A stretch of 64,000 nt of DNA from the NCBI RefSeq assembly GCF_963678635.1, contig NC_087065.1:24881254-24945253 (forward strand), written 5' to 3'. The DNA is from Symsagittifera roscoffensis. Its lineage: Eukaryota; Xenacoelomorpha; Acoela; Convolutidae. A program made the translations under genes and the position numbers. The first letter of the stretch is position 1. Each line of letters opens with the position of its first letter. This document shows, piece by piece, positions 41,445 through 52,842 of the stretch. The notes beneath the pieces were generated by a model. The model was given only the letters and a program-made list of their open reading frames with translations, was not told where the DNA came from and made no database searches.

Positions 41445-42420
41445 CTAATAGAATGAAAAACAAAGCATACAATCAATGTTTATTTCTGAGCGCTTTCGCA
41501 TTTTGTGTGCATCATCAGAGAAACTATCATCTGAAATGGTCTTCATCATAGCAAACCAGTTAACAAAAAACCAAAACAACTGCACAAATATATGAGTAAA
41601 AACAAATCTCGCCGATATAAACCGGAACAAAGAAAAGTGTCTATCACAATTTGAGGGTGAGCTGCCGCTGCCTGTATTCTTCGAGTTGGTTCAGTGTCGG
41701 TTGTCTCCTTGCGATATACAGGGCCTCAAGCGTTAGTAGTCGTCCTGGATCTTCAGTCTGGTCCAGAATCTTGGAGCAAATTTCTCAAACGTCTCCTATG
41801 CAGTTTTTGAGGTGACTTCCCACGGGTGAGCTGATACGGGCGTGTTCTGCTAGTCGGGTCATCAAATGCCGTGTCGTCTGACCGACATAGCTGGACTTGC
41901 ATGCAGAACAGGTTATTTTGTAAATGACACGGCTTTTCAGATCATCTGGTATCATGCTCTTCAGGGAAGGTAAGACCGTTTTCATTTTCCGTGAGGTAAA
42001 CAGAACGCAGGCTTCTGTGATCTTCAAGATACTTCTTCTGAAACGATCGGAAATGTGTCCTTTATATTCCATCAGCAGAGTGGGACGTGACTTCCTTTCT
42101 TTCAATTTCTCATATGCAGCCCGTTGTTCCTTTTGAGTAAACATTTTAATTATTACGTTCTCGACTATTGGATCGTAAATTGGCGCTAGGTACTGATTAT
42201 TCTCGAACAGGCACTTTGCTGAAACTAGTGCATCGTGGATTTTGATCCAACTCGACGTAGTGTTATTGATGCAACAGACTGTACCTTTGTAGCATTCGTC
42301 CGGAAGTACATATCGACGGAAAATAAAACTTGGTTCTTAAACGACTGGCTAGCGTCTAAACAAAGCTCTTCATGCTTTTCACCGTCTCTGCCAAAGCCAG
42401 TTCTATTTGTGGTCTTTCTA
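41445..42420 (-). mobile_element. Penelope-like element, 3' fragment with GIY-YIG nuclease
   Basis: On the minus strand a segment ending near 42150 reads LFENNQYLAPIYDPIVEN, as at the end of the RT thumb region in Penelope-like elements. It leads into MFTQKEQRAAYEKLKERK and a GIY-YIG endonuclease: VIYKITCSACKSSYVGQTTRHLMTRLAEHA (given here in parts at 41785-42144). The GIY and YIG strands read VIYKI and YVG; the Arg-rich helix follows. The frame ends at 41785 and no full RT is present, so this is a 5'-truncated, inactive copy. Confidence 0.75.
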
Positions 42421-43887
42421 ACATCCGGTCGACAAAAATGTTACTGCTTCTGGCTTCGGTCAAAACACTCAAATTCACTTAATTATATGCAAGAATAGTG
42501 AGCTCATGGCTGGGTCTTAGTCCCCAGACCACGAGGTCACTCATAAAAACAGGGCTACTACTATTTTTTGTATTACTATAGTTTTGTTCAGTAGATAAAA
42601 ATCATCATCTCCATCGAAGATGGATCAACCCTTTCCCTCAGCTCTCAGCTCCTCATTATCTGAAAATGAATCCGGATGTTAATTAAATTCAATTCAGGAC
42701 ATAACCAAGAAGCTAAAAGTTTATATAAAAAGTTTTAGTTCATGGCCCGAGACCCCCCCCCCCCCGAATTCTGGAATCCGGGGAAATAACGTCCTTATTT
42801 CTTTTGGGAAGGCTGGACACGTCGTACCAACACCTTTCCTCGTTCGTGTAAATTGCTCTGTAACGATTGAAGCGGCAAAATTGTTAAAACTCGGAGCGGT
42901 TTCTGACATTTTCCAATTCTATCCCTCGCTATTTCTTCGTAGTTGTTTCTACTGCAACTATTGTTGTTCTGTTTTTCTTCTGTTTTTTCTGCTGAATAGC
43001 TGTTTCAGCATTTCTCAGAAATATGACGTCACAGTTCGAAATTTTAAAAAAAATTAGGATACCAGATTATTTTGACCTTCACACTTTGTCTAATCGATCA
43101 GATAACGTCACTAATCTGTTAAAACCGTCAATCTTCCAGGTCAGATGTTCTTTTCTGGTCGATTAAAATTCGAATACGGAATTGCATTTCCGTACATTCT
43201 GGTCGAATGTCACACACTCCACGGACAGCCCGGTCAATGTCCTCATTAAGTCTCGTTGTCTTCATCAAAATGGTACAGTGTCATCCTACAGAAATTACAA
43301 AGTGCACGAACCCACTCTTATCACGTCATATCGACTCACTGCAGAATATAAATGGCATCATACTACACTATTATAGCCTTCCAAATTCTTTCATCAATCT
43401 GGCTTTTCGAGGATATACTTAGGATAAAACATCTTTTTAGACTTCCAATGTCTATGTCCCGACTTAAAACTTTTTCTCCTAGGTTCAAAAGTGTAGGAAC
43501 GCAGGACAGTCCTCCCAACCCACAAACTAAAATGATCCTACTATGCTTCTTCCCTTCGGAAATTTAATTGTTACTGGTCCTGAATATTAAAACTAAGGAA
43601 CTCTGTGGTTAGAGGGAACAATGAAATAATCTCCTTCTTCAAGAGATTACCCAAGCCTTTCATGTCACCACAAAGTGATCAGTTCTCCTAGTTAATTAAA
43701 AACAATCAAACCGGCTGGAATATTTTAATAATTTCTCCACTCAAGTCTTTCTAAATAATTAGTAAGTGTCTCCAAAGCCACTAACTAAAATTATAATGCA
43801 AATTTATAAATGCGACAAATTCTTTAATCTTCAAAGCTCAACTAAAGGTTTTCTTTTCTGTTTCAATTGGAAACTTAGTTGCATTGT
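42421..43887. other. Gene-free AT-rich interval
   Basis: No supported gene. It contains a run of 13 C near 42752-42764. Short open frames have no recognisable features. This interval separates the Penelope fragment from the end of the element 3 ORF cluster and may include that element's 3' end, but no repeat matching the other end at 62550-64000 was seen. Confidence 0.4.
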
Positions 43888-44312
43888 TTCTCATTTGAGT
43901 TTTTCGTCACATATAAAAACCATTCTGAGTTTTAACATCCTCTCTTTCGTTTCTTTTTGTTTCTTTCTTTGTTCGTCGTTTAGAAGTTCTAAATTTTCTA
44001 AATTTTTCTATTTTTCTTTCTTTTTGCGTCTTGTTTTTCGGCAATTTGTCAATGTTCCATCTCCTCCTCCTGCGACATAGATTTCGCATTTTCAGTCTCT
44101 GTGTCCTGCAACACGTCGGTAGCTATTTTGACGCTGTTGGAAGCAGTCCTCCAACACTTCTGCTCTTCTACTCTTTGTTTACAACAATGTAGAGGATCAA
44201 CGTTAGACTCTATGTTTCGGCAGAAGCTGTTGTGGGGGTACAACGTCACGTTTCTCTCCAAGTCTTCCTTCATTATCTCGTCCTTTTCCCTTCCGTCACA
44301 TTCATTCGTTCT
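43888..44312. repeat. Direct repeat, copy 1 (about 425 bp)
   Basis: Matches 47054-47478 at over 90% by eye (shared starts ctcatttgagtttttcgtca and shared ends ccgtcacattca). Together with the 46560-47053 / 47479-47975 match, this shows a tandem duplication of a unit of about 3.17 kb. One copy has lost about 2.2 kb. Confidence 0.9.
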
Positions 44313-44486
44313 AGAAGTTTTCTTCATGGTGGTGGTCACTGCATTCCGATGAGTTACAAAAGCTCGCTCAAAAGCTCCTGCTCCAATGTCCAGCTGATAC
44401 ACACTGTACACTCTGCTGTGCTTCGACATACGTTTCTTGGAATACTCGTATAAACATGCAGTGATGTTGGTTCTAAACCATGGCAT
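44049..44486 (-). CDS. Unknown ORF, last of an overlapping set (145 aa)
   Basis: The start ATG at 44486 overlaps the end of the preceding ORF (stop at 44473), so the two share 14 bases in different frames. The protein is Lys/Glu-rich, with Cys-containing segments (NSFCRNIESNVDPLHCCKQR) and an acidic end (MSQEEEMEH). No domain is recognised. Its 3' half lies in the direct repeat that recurs at 47054-47478. Overlapping starts like this are usual in compact viral genomes and unusual in host genes. Confidence 0.4.
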   Translation of the reverse strand: MPWFRTNITACLYEYSKKRMSKHSRVYSVYQLDIGAGAFERAFVTHRNAVTTTMKKTSRTNECDGREKDEIMKEDLERNVTLYPHNSFCRNIESNVDPLHCCKQRVEEQKCWRTASNSVKIATDVLQDTETENAKSMSQEEEMEH

Positions 44487-44777
44487 CAGTTCTTCTGGCC
44501 CATATCTTTTTCACTTCCATCGGAATATTCAAGATCTTGCACATTGTCCCAAAACGATCTGAATCTTTTGGACAATTCAATCCCTGTAACTGTTCTCTCG
44601 TCGGCGTCTCCTGTCTTTTGTTCTCCTTTACATGAGCTTCCAGCCATCGTATTGCCATCATAACTCCCACTATCACTATCGTTATGGGCTGTGATGAGTC
44701 TGGTAAACCCATGGAGAGCAGCTCTCCACAGTCCCAGATCAACACCAGATTACTACGCCGGGGTACCACCATGTTTA
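44473..44777 (-). CDS. Unknown ORF in the packed set (about 100 aa)
   Basis: The first ATG lies a few bases after the TAA of the upstream ORF (stop and start within CTATAAACATGG). It reads MVVPRRSNLVLIWDCGEL, then a hydrophobic stretch ITIVIVGVMMAIRWLEA and a charged C-terminus. The placement suggests termination-reinitiation. No family recognised. Confidence 0.4.
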
Positions 44778-45077
44778 TAGCAAGCAATGGCAGGGGAACT
44801 CATCATGTGTTAACATGATGCTCCTCCAATGACGTTTTCCCGAAGCTTCCAGTAGTCGTTCCACTTCCATCATCACTCGGTGGACTTCATCATTCTCATC
44901 TACTGCATTGTAATGCGTGACTGTTGATCCTTTCTGCTTTGGTCTTTCAAAGTCACTGAAGTTCCCACTGGCGTATCCCATGAAGTTTTTTCCCAGTATC
45001 GACTCTAATTCCCCTTTAGTTTTCTCCGGAACTGCTGAGAACATTTTGCACAGTAACTCGTAAAATTTTTCTGACAT
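44775..45077 (-). CDS. Unknown ORF directly after the 523-aa ORF (100 aa)
   Basis: It begins with ATG immediately after the TGA of the upstream ORF (TGAATG) and in the same phase. It is therefore either a separate protein or the C-terminal part of a longer one interrupted by a stop. It reads MSEKFYELLCKMFSAVPEK and ends DEFPCHCLL. No domain recognised. Confidence 0.4.
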   Translation of the reverse strand: MSEKFYELLCKMFSAVPEKTKGELESILGKNFMGYASGNFSDFERPKQKGSTVTHYNAVDENDEVHRVMMEVERLLEASGKRHWRSIMLTHDEFPCHCLL

Positions 45078-47053
45078 TCACGCTAGTCTTACGCTTCTTG
45101 GCACTGAGAAGGCTTGATCCACTATCGTTCTCGTGCTTTTCACATCCACCGCTACGAAATGCACTGGGTATCTGCTTTTGCACATTGGACCTAAGGTCGA
45201 TCCCACCAAATATCGCGCTCCCGACGGTCTGCGATAAGTTTCACTGTGCCGGATGTTCATTTCCATCTCGATTGCTTCCCTCCACTTTCTTATGTGCTTT
45301 TGCTCAGTCTGCAAAACTCCTGGAAACACTTCTAGACTGATGGCCGTGACCATCTCATGCTTCTGTTCTAGATTCAATAGTGACTCTAAAGAACCAAACA
45401 TGCTGTAGAATCCTAGTGCAGTCACTAGATTTACCTCGGTTCCCCCATGGCAATCTGATATCAGATTCGTTTCTGTTTTCGCCTTCATCACAATGTTCCC
45501 AAACAATAACATCAATTGCTTTTGTTGCTTCTCCAGGGTCTTCAAACAATCCAGACCTCCATAGATGTGACCTTCCAGTCCACAGACTTCTGCCAGAGAG
45601 CTACCAGGTTTGACCCAGTCCTCTGGCTCCCAGCCAGGCAACTCTTCCTTGTCTTCCCCGTTGCTCTTAGAGGTTGTTGTCATCAAATTATAGACGATGT
45701 TCAGGTCACGCAAGTTACAGTCTGAATTAAACTCCCTCTGCACATCTTGAGTCGCTCGTAATATCGAATCGGTGTTGGGAGTCGGACACCATGATGGTTT
45801 CATTAGTTCCCACACTACCATCAAACTCGTTCTCAGCAGTTCGTCTGAGAATCCCAATTCAAACTCCACTCGGTTCTCCGATTTTGGCACTGAAGGTGCA
45901 GTCACCTTTTCCTCCAAGACTAGTCCCAGCCTGGTCTGCTTCTTAGAAACGCTTCTTATCGTTGCAATCCTTGACGTCCAGAATCTTAGCAACACTGCTT
46001 GCTCGTAATCAAAGAAGCGATCATGTATGTCTTCATTTAGGAAAGGGTTGTACGCTATCCCTATGATTCCGGATACGCAACTGAATGTATTTTTCCTGAT
46101 TGGTCCACAGTATTCACTGGATTTCGGCAGTGCTCCCATAGATTCCTTCGAGAGCCTCAGCTTCTTGTTTGAGAACCTCCTTATTTCGTCGATTTTCTTC
46201 ATCGGTTCTAGTTCCACGGGTTCTTTCATGTTTGCTAGCAAGAGCAAGGCTTTCGCTCGTTCATCGCCTTCCCTTGGCATCTTGACACAAGTGCTCAATG
46301 CTGGCACTGAAACTTGTTCTATCATAATTCGAACGAAACAGAGAGCGTCTCTCCGCTTCGCGCACGCTACTGCTGCTCCTTTTTGGGTCATCAGATCTCT
46401 CACACTCGCCAACTTGCCAGGGACTTCCTGCATTTTTGGTCGGTTGAGACCTAGTTTCCAAATAGACTGGGTTCCGTAGCTCTGAACTACTGTCCAAACC
46501 TCTTCCATGAAGGCCGCTCTATCCATTATGCATCCCGTCCTATTTTCATGGTCTCTATGATGCACCTCCCACTCTTCTTCGGGCAGCGTTCCCAAGAAAG
46601 ATACTCTGGCAGCGCCTCCTACTATTCTTCTCCTTGGTGATTCCATCAAGAGTTTCTGTTCGGTATCTTTAGAATTGATCGGAGAGCCGCTCTAGGGCAA
46701 TTTCCGTTTCGTTCCCATAAAGGCCGATGGAGGTTCCAGCGTGGAAGTACCCTCGTCTGCTGGCTCAGTCGTCGCTTCCAACGCGTCCACGCTGTTTTCA
46801 AAATCACTGAGGAAATTTTCAAAGTCTAGGCTGGATACTCCTCCTGTCGAAGCCTTATCGTCTTCTTTCCCAGCCTGATCGGGATCCTGTTGCATAGGTT
46901 CTTCCGATCGACGGCTTCTCCCTGCCCTTCGTCTCGTTCTAGGTTCTTTCCTGGATTTGAGGGCCCCTGCTCTTCACTCCAGGTTCCATCAAGAAATTTT
47001 GGTACAATTAGCCTGACAGCTGACTGATCTTCCTCCTCTCCATGAACTACTTT
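45078..47053 (-). pseudogene. Unknown large virus-like protein (523-codon frame plus broken N-terminal part)
   Basis: The intact frame runs 46649 to 45078. Upstream, the same phase continues to about 46895 across one TAG (46692, where the duplicate copy has a Glu codon); a frame change then leads to 47062. The N-terminal part is acidic and Ser-rich (SSLDFENFLSDFEN), followed by a basic patch (ESPRRRIVGGAARVSF). The rest looks globular and mostly helical (MDRAAFMEEVWTVVQSYG, LRRFSNKKLRLSKES-like stretches, RRPSGARYLVGSTLGP near the end). I do not recognise the family. Size, acidic-basic lead and helical body would suit a nucleocapsid-type protein, but this is a guess. Confidence 0.45.
46560..47053. 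repeat. Second block of the tandem duplication, copy 1
   Basis: Matches 47479-47975 closely, from tgcacctcccactcttcttc to ctccatgaactactttg. It abuts 47054, where the next copy starts, so the duplication junction is at 47053/47054. Confidence 0.85.
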
Positions 47054-47975
47054 GTCTCTCATTTGAGTTTTTCGTCACATATAAAAACAATTTTGAGTTT
47101 TAACATCCTCTCTTTCGTTGCTTTTTGTTTCTTTCGTTGTTCGTCGTTTAGAAGTTCTAAATTTTCTAAATTTTTCTAATTTTCTTTCTTTTTGCATCTT
47201 GTTTTCCGGCAATTTGTCAATGTTCCATCTCCTCCTCCTGCGACATTGACTCCGCACTTTCAGTCTCTGTGTCCTGCAACACGTCGGTAGCTATTCTGAC
47301 GCTGTTGGAAGCAGTCCTCCAACACTTCTGCTCTTCTACTCTTTGCTTACAACAAGGTAGAGTCTCAACGTTAGACTCTCAGTTTCGGCAGGAGCTCTTG
47401 TGGAGGTACAACATCACGTTTCTCTCCAAGTCTTCCTTCATTATCTCTTCCTTTTCCCTTCCGTCACATTCACTTGTTCTGCACCTCCGACTCTTCTTCG
47501 GGCAACGTTCCCAAGAAAGATACTCTGGCAGCGCCTTCTATTCTTCTTCTCCTTGGTGATTCCATCAAGAGTTTCTGTTCGGTATCTTTAGAATTGATCG
47601 GAGAGCCGCTCTCCGGCAATTTCCGTTTCGTTCTCATAAAGGCCGATGGGTGTTCCAGCGTGGAATTACCCTCGTCTGCTGGCTCAGTCGTCGCTTCCAA
47701 CGCGTCCAGGCCGTTTTCAAAATCACTGAGGAAATTTTCAAAGTCTAGGCTGGATACTCCACCTGTCGAATTCTTATCGTGTTCTTTCCCAGCCTGATCG
47801 AGATCCTGTTGCATAGGTTTTTCCGATCGACGGCTTCCTCCCTGCCCATCGTCTCGTTCTAGGTTCTTTTCTGAATTTGTGGGCCCATGCTCTTCATTTC
47901 TGGTCCCATCAAGAAATTTCGGTACAATTAGCCTGCCAGCTGACTCATCTTCCTCCTCTCCATAAAATACTTTGA
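47054..47975. repeat. Second, internally deleted copy of the 3.17-kb duplication
   Basis: Consists of a match to 43888-44312 (47054-47478) joined to a match to 46560-47053 (47479-47975). The middle of about 2.24 kb, coding most of the 523-aa frame, is missing. The two copies differ at several percent of sites, so the event is not recent. Confidence 0.88.
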
Positions 47976-48243
47976 TCTTCTCATAGCCGAATGGTGCTAG
48001 CATGGTTCTAGACCGTAGCGTTCCTCCCACCGTTAACTCTGGTTTCACACTCGTTATGATCAGGGAGGCTTCTGGTAATTCTGCCTTGCCTCTCATCGCC
48101 ATAGGCGCTAGGTCCAGTTTCTTCCATTCCTCGTCAAACCTCCCAAGCTTTGGAGTCGCTGCATTGCTCATCCGTCTTCTCGTTGCTTCATCCGGTGTAA
48201 GCAAACTGCGTATACTGCAGCACTGCGGTATTTCTGCCCACAA
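47470..48243 (-). pseudogene. N-terminal part of the large unknown protein, truncated duplicate
   Basis: 257 codons. It contains the same segment as 46560-47062 (GEEEDESAGRLIVPKFLDGT, then SSLDFENFLSDFENGLDAL and SFLGTLPEEE). Read-through into the deleted duplicate ends it at 47470. Upstream residues (MSNAATPKLGRFDEEWKKLD) probably are the genuine N-terminal part of the large protein before duplication. A frame break separates it from the ORF region to the right. Confidence 0.45.
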
Positions 48244-50945
48244 AACACGGGTCTATCGTTTCCGAGAACTTCGCCATCCTCCTTTCACTTGTCTCAAAAG
48301 CTCTCAACCTAGGAGTTTATACTGCGGAGACTGCTCCGAGCAACATCCTTCTTATCCGAGGGAATTCAGGGATTTCCTCCAGCAGTTTCTTATAATCGCC
48401 CCAACCTTTCGTCTCTTCTCTCACCTTATGATATACTGCAGTCAGTCGAGGAATTCTTGTGGTCTCTCCGTTTTGTCATAGGGTCTTAGATTCCAGAGTT
48501 TAGGGAAAACTTCAACCTGTCCCGTCCACTTCTACCATACGATCACGGAAGTGATCGTCAAAGTTAATGACCGCCATCTCTGGCTCCGATATCTTTGCAA
48601 ACAAAAGGTCTTCACTCGTGAGCTCTCGCAGTACACGCTGCTCACACCAATTCAGCGTTCTTCCGTCCACTGCTGATATTAGGTTCAGGCGCAGCACCGA
48701 CTTCCTGTATGCTTCCACCTTAACATCAGGGAACGCAAACGTGACTGCAGGTCCATATTTGACCGTCACGAATTCCGTGGCTCCTCTGATCAATGCTAAG
48801 GGATCGGTCCTCACAGCTAAGCTCAGATCAGTTAGTAGTGGCATGCCCCCAGCATGACGTCGCACATCTTCCTCCCTCACAATCGTTTCATCCTCTCCTG
48901 TTCCAGAGCGATTCTGCTGCAGGAGCAACTGGATAAGAGTATGTCGCAAATCTCTTATCTTGTTTCAGGAATCCTTAGATAGTCTCACGTCGAACTTCCT
49001 CAATTTCTCTCTCATCTGCTCCGGATAGCGTGTCAAATACATCAATCCTCCCAAGTTTCCATGCGCTATCGCGATAATTCTGCACTCCCTCTGAGATCAG
49101 TATCGCTGAGCCTTTCACAAATTTCTCTGCTCAAAACGTCACGAAAAGGGCTAGTAATTCAACGATTGATACTTCTACGACTACTCGGAGGAATTCTTTT
49201 ATCAGGTATCGGGAAATAGTGAAGGGTATATTTTCGCCAAGAAGGACGCGGTCCATCGCCAAGAAGGACGCGGTCAAAGCCTTCTTCTCCCTTCACATTC
49301 TGTGTCCAGAAAGTTTTCAGGGTCACTTGGCACATTCTGTTCACGAACTCGGCTGATTTCTCTTCAGCATTTTTGGCCAGGCTTAACTCTTTCACTAAGT
49401 AGGCATGGATCTTCCTGATCATCACTGGGCCTCGCTCGAAAGCATTCTCGCCCAAAGCTGCTATCCGAGAGGTCAAGTGCAGCCACTGGTTAGCCTGTGG
49501 TTTCGTTCTCGATACCATCGCTTCCAAATGAGCTCTGGTCTCTTTGGAGTTCTCTCTTCTCTCTTTTCCCTCTTTTACTTCCATTCCTGGGAACCATAAA
49601 TCGTTAGACATCGCTACAATTACTCGATGGTCATCATCAACTCCCGGCTTCAGTTTGAGTTGTCGACTGAAGTTGGACAGTTCCAACCTCAGCACTTCGT
49701 CTAGCTCTAACATGTGTAGTGAATGGTCCTTAAATCCTCACATCGCATTCGAGATGTCAGACCACACCGCAGGTAGTTCAGCCCTGAGTGGCCTCAGATT
49801 CTCCATCTCTATTCCGCGGTTTAGGGCAGATATGATTACATCATATTTCCCTTCCGAGAGCAAAGCCACCATTGCATACACGAATTTCAGTCCATCCGGG
49901 AGATGTGCATATCCCGGAGACAGTGCAAACATGGCTCTCGGTTATTTTTTTTAGTGAAGGCACCTTCTTTCAGCGTGTCTACTACTTCACCCATTGATTC
50001 GTGGATATCCTTTATAGCTGGCCATACAGCGGCTTCATTCGTCGTAGGTTCTAGGAGTCTGCTCAGGAAAACCCTACTGTGTAGATGGTCATTGTTGCCA
50101 GCGAATACATTTGTGATTGGGTTCATTTCTGTCTGCCGTTGTTCCCCAATTGCCATCGACACAGATTGCATAAGGTCTAGGTCGACCGCTCCCAACATTA
50201 TAACCTCAAGCCAAAACAGAGACTTGGAGTTATACACGAAGTCTGAACTCGCGACTACCATAATCTTTGCCCTCCTCATTTCTACCTTGTCATACGCAGC
50301 AAAAATGGTCTCATCTTCCTTGATCGCCTTCAATCCACCGTATCTCTGAACATCACCTTCTTGATTCACTTGTTTCGGGTACGCTCTCTCTGTTACGTGT
50401 CCTGGGGGTGCTTTCATCTGCCTGAATATTTTTACCTGTTGTCCTATCGGTGCCCTGGTCGTCAAGAATCTTCCGGGTCTTTCCTCTCGATTTTCTTCAT
50501 CGTGGTTCAATTTCACATCTTGCAATGGTCTTGCATTCACTGGACCCATTGTATTGTTTGAGGGTAGTCCCTCTAAATCGGCAAATCTCAAGGCGGTTAT
50601 AGAGCTGAAGTTTATGCCAGCGGCTATCAACCAGTCTACGCCTTATTTCGAGTACAGTCCGTTGACAGACAATATCGCTCCATTCAACATCCTAATGGCA
50701 TCTGCTGCAAATCTCACCGTCTGAAGGTTCAATTTCATCAGATCCTTCTTGTACATATGCCAGGGAGAAGGTATGGGCCTCGACCACATCAAAGAGCTCC
50801 TGTCTGGGTGTCGCTCCTCTCGACTGGTGCTTTTCGTCTCTGATCTTGTCTCCGATCTAGAGGTGCTGGTTGTCTCCGAGGTCGGATTGACCGGTCCTAA
50901 TCTTCGCCTAGGATCGATGGTTCTTCTCATTGGCGCTTCCCCCAA
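48180..50945 (-). pseudogene. Long decayed ORF with possible second SGNH-like fold
   Basis: Continues in phase after the ORF3 stop (TAG at 50976). In-frame stops lie at 50643 (TAA), 49738 (TGA) and near 48960 (TGA), with a frame change at a T run near 49945 and others near 48510 and 48450. The lead is Ser/Arg/Thr-rich. A possible hydrolase core follows: IMVVASSDFVYNS, then NVFAGNNDHLHSR (GNND fits SGNH block III, GxND), FALSPGYAHLPDGLKFVYAM (a block IV-like strand) and KPGVDDDHRV (DDDH fits block V, DxxH). Block I lacks a clear GDS. The C-terminal half (VRTDPLALIRGATEFVTVKYG and on) is unidentified. A 21-base duplication lies at 49236-49275. Confidence 0.45.
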
Positions 50946-50975
50946 TCGATCTTGTACATCTGTCCTTTGCCCCGG

Positions 50976-52842
50976 CTAGTTAGAGCTTTGCGACCTATAG
51001 CTCGTCACGGCTGGGACCGTTCCCAAAGGTGTTTCAAGGTTAGGGGGCACAAATGTTGAAATCGCCGGTTCAATAGCAGTTTCTTCCTTCTTCAGCACTC
51101 CCGTGTCAAAGAGCTCGACTTCCATTTCATCCAATCGCTCCTGGAAGACTCGGTTCAACCAGGCTTGTCCTTCAATGCTATCAAAGTGTATCCCATCAGT
51201 GGTTAATCTGACCTGATCCATAGTTCTCAGTTTGTGTTCAATGTCCATAGGGATCAACCGTCCAGCCTTCCGACTTGCAAGATTTTTCAGGATGTTGTTC
51301 CAACTGATGACTCCTTCAATATGTCTTCTTCCTGTCGCTGTCAACGTTTTCGTGCTCATTGGTACGGTGCATACGGTCAGTACCGCGCGTTGAATTTATG
51401 ACAGAGAGTAGTAAAAAAGCACACCATCATCGACTCCCATAGCGCCTCTTCCTCATCTGAGCCTCTTGATACATTATTCGTCCCTATTAGGATCATTATG
51501 TTAGGGATCCCCCCTGGGTTCATCAGCTCCACCATCTGAAATAGAAGGGCTATCGTTGCACCTCCAAAGGCCATCACCGTAGTGATCCAGGAGGTCCTCA
51601 AATTCTGGAGCACTCTGACTAAGCTGTCACCCAGTATCAGATGTGATGTACCAAGTGGCGGTTGCTGCAGGTTTACTGCTGGGACCCAAGTGGATCGATT
51701 GAAACAGTTCCGGAACTCCCGTGAACCTATACTTCAACTGATTGTTATTCTGCACGTCAATCACTCGGGACACTTTCTTCATCAGTACTTCTCGTATCCT
51801 TCTCTCTGGAACTTTAGAGCTCTTTGTTGGTAACGTTGTATCACTAACTCTCGTTCTTGTCATCATCTCTTTGGAGAGTTGTACTCTGTCCGTGCCATCG
51901 ATTGTTTCATAGGGTGCAGTCACCCCGGAACCTGGCGCATTCCTATTAGCGACCAATCTTCCAACAGTTTCTATCAACTTTCTCACCGTTTGCTCCACGA
52001 CTGGGTCACCTAGGGTGTCAATCGGGTCTCGGATTGTCAGTTGACCAGTTGTAGCTGGGAGTCGCGTCTCCGTCGTTTGACTCAACTCGCGAGGCGTCAA
52101 AAGTTCCACCGGGGACTGTCCGCGAGGAATTTTCCTTGTAGGTATCACTTTTTCTACGGCTGTCGTCAACGTCAGCTGCGATGATCGCTCTTTGTACTCT
52201 CGCCTCTAGCGCTCTTCCCCCACCCCTTTGTTTCTTGTTACAATCTTCAAACAATTTCTTCCACATGTCTCTATTTCTTTCTGTACTGTGCATGGTCTTG
52301 GTCATTTTGTCCAGCTCCCTTCTGGTCTTCTCCAGTTCTTCGATCGTTCCATTAAGGTCTGCATAGTTCTGTTCGTCTGAATATCTTCCTCTACTCTCGC
52401 CCCCTTTGGTGGCACAGCTGCTCTCAGTTGTGAACTAGACGAGCCAGCCTCGCTGTTCATTTCCTGATGCATCCTTCTCAATCCATGCCTAGGCTTGGTG
52501 GGCAGAGGCATCTCACCTGGTTGGTAGGTCCTCGAACTTCCCAATCCAGACTCGTTTGCCAAGTCACTTCCTGAGAGAGCCCCGTTTCTCCACCTCATTG
52601 CCCTCATGTTCGGGCGGTCTAGTGCTCCTCCTTCTCCGTATGCTGCCATCAATAAGACTTCGGTGGGGCGTCCCCACGGTTATCATGCCCCAAGAAGTTT
52701 ATTAAGGCGGCCAGCAACATGACTACTCTGGGTCCTCCAGAGCAAAGTCTCGATCCATCAGCCGACGATAGATAGCATCTATCATCGGTCCTACGTTCGC
52801 CTCTGCCAGGTCCATGTACTCGTTCAAATCAAAGTTGCCCAT
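50976..52842 (-). pseudogene. ORF3 of gypsy element 3: SGNH/GDSL hydrolase-like domain
   Basis: Starts at ATG 52842 (MGNFDLNEYMDLAEANVG). This N-terminal module resembles the start of ORF3 in element 2 (MADRFWKYM...GPTLDELYKSLRDLD against GPMIDAIYRRLMDRD). The frame is broken several times. SGNH blocks: LILGDSLVRVL (GDS at 51623-51631), AFGGAT, LIGTNNVSRG (about 51470-51490; the usual Asp is Asn here) and DGIHF (about 51183-51197). A frameshift near 51390 separates blocks III and V, at nearly the same place as in the element 2 copy but probably independent. The segment ILTVCTVP/VLTVCTVP is shared by both copies. It would be an esterase-like protein of unknown substrate. Confidence 0.68.

Noticed and set aside
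42721-42909. 62-codon minus-strand ORF next to a C run
   Set aside because: No recognisable motif or neighbour; its end depends on a homopolymer; likely chance.
43888-47478. The 425-bp direct repeats as LTRs of a small element
   Set aside because: Similarity continues beyond one repeat into the adjacent 500 bases, there are no TG...CA ends or short target duplications, and the repeats are partly coding; a tandem duplication fits better.
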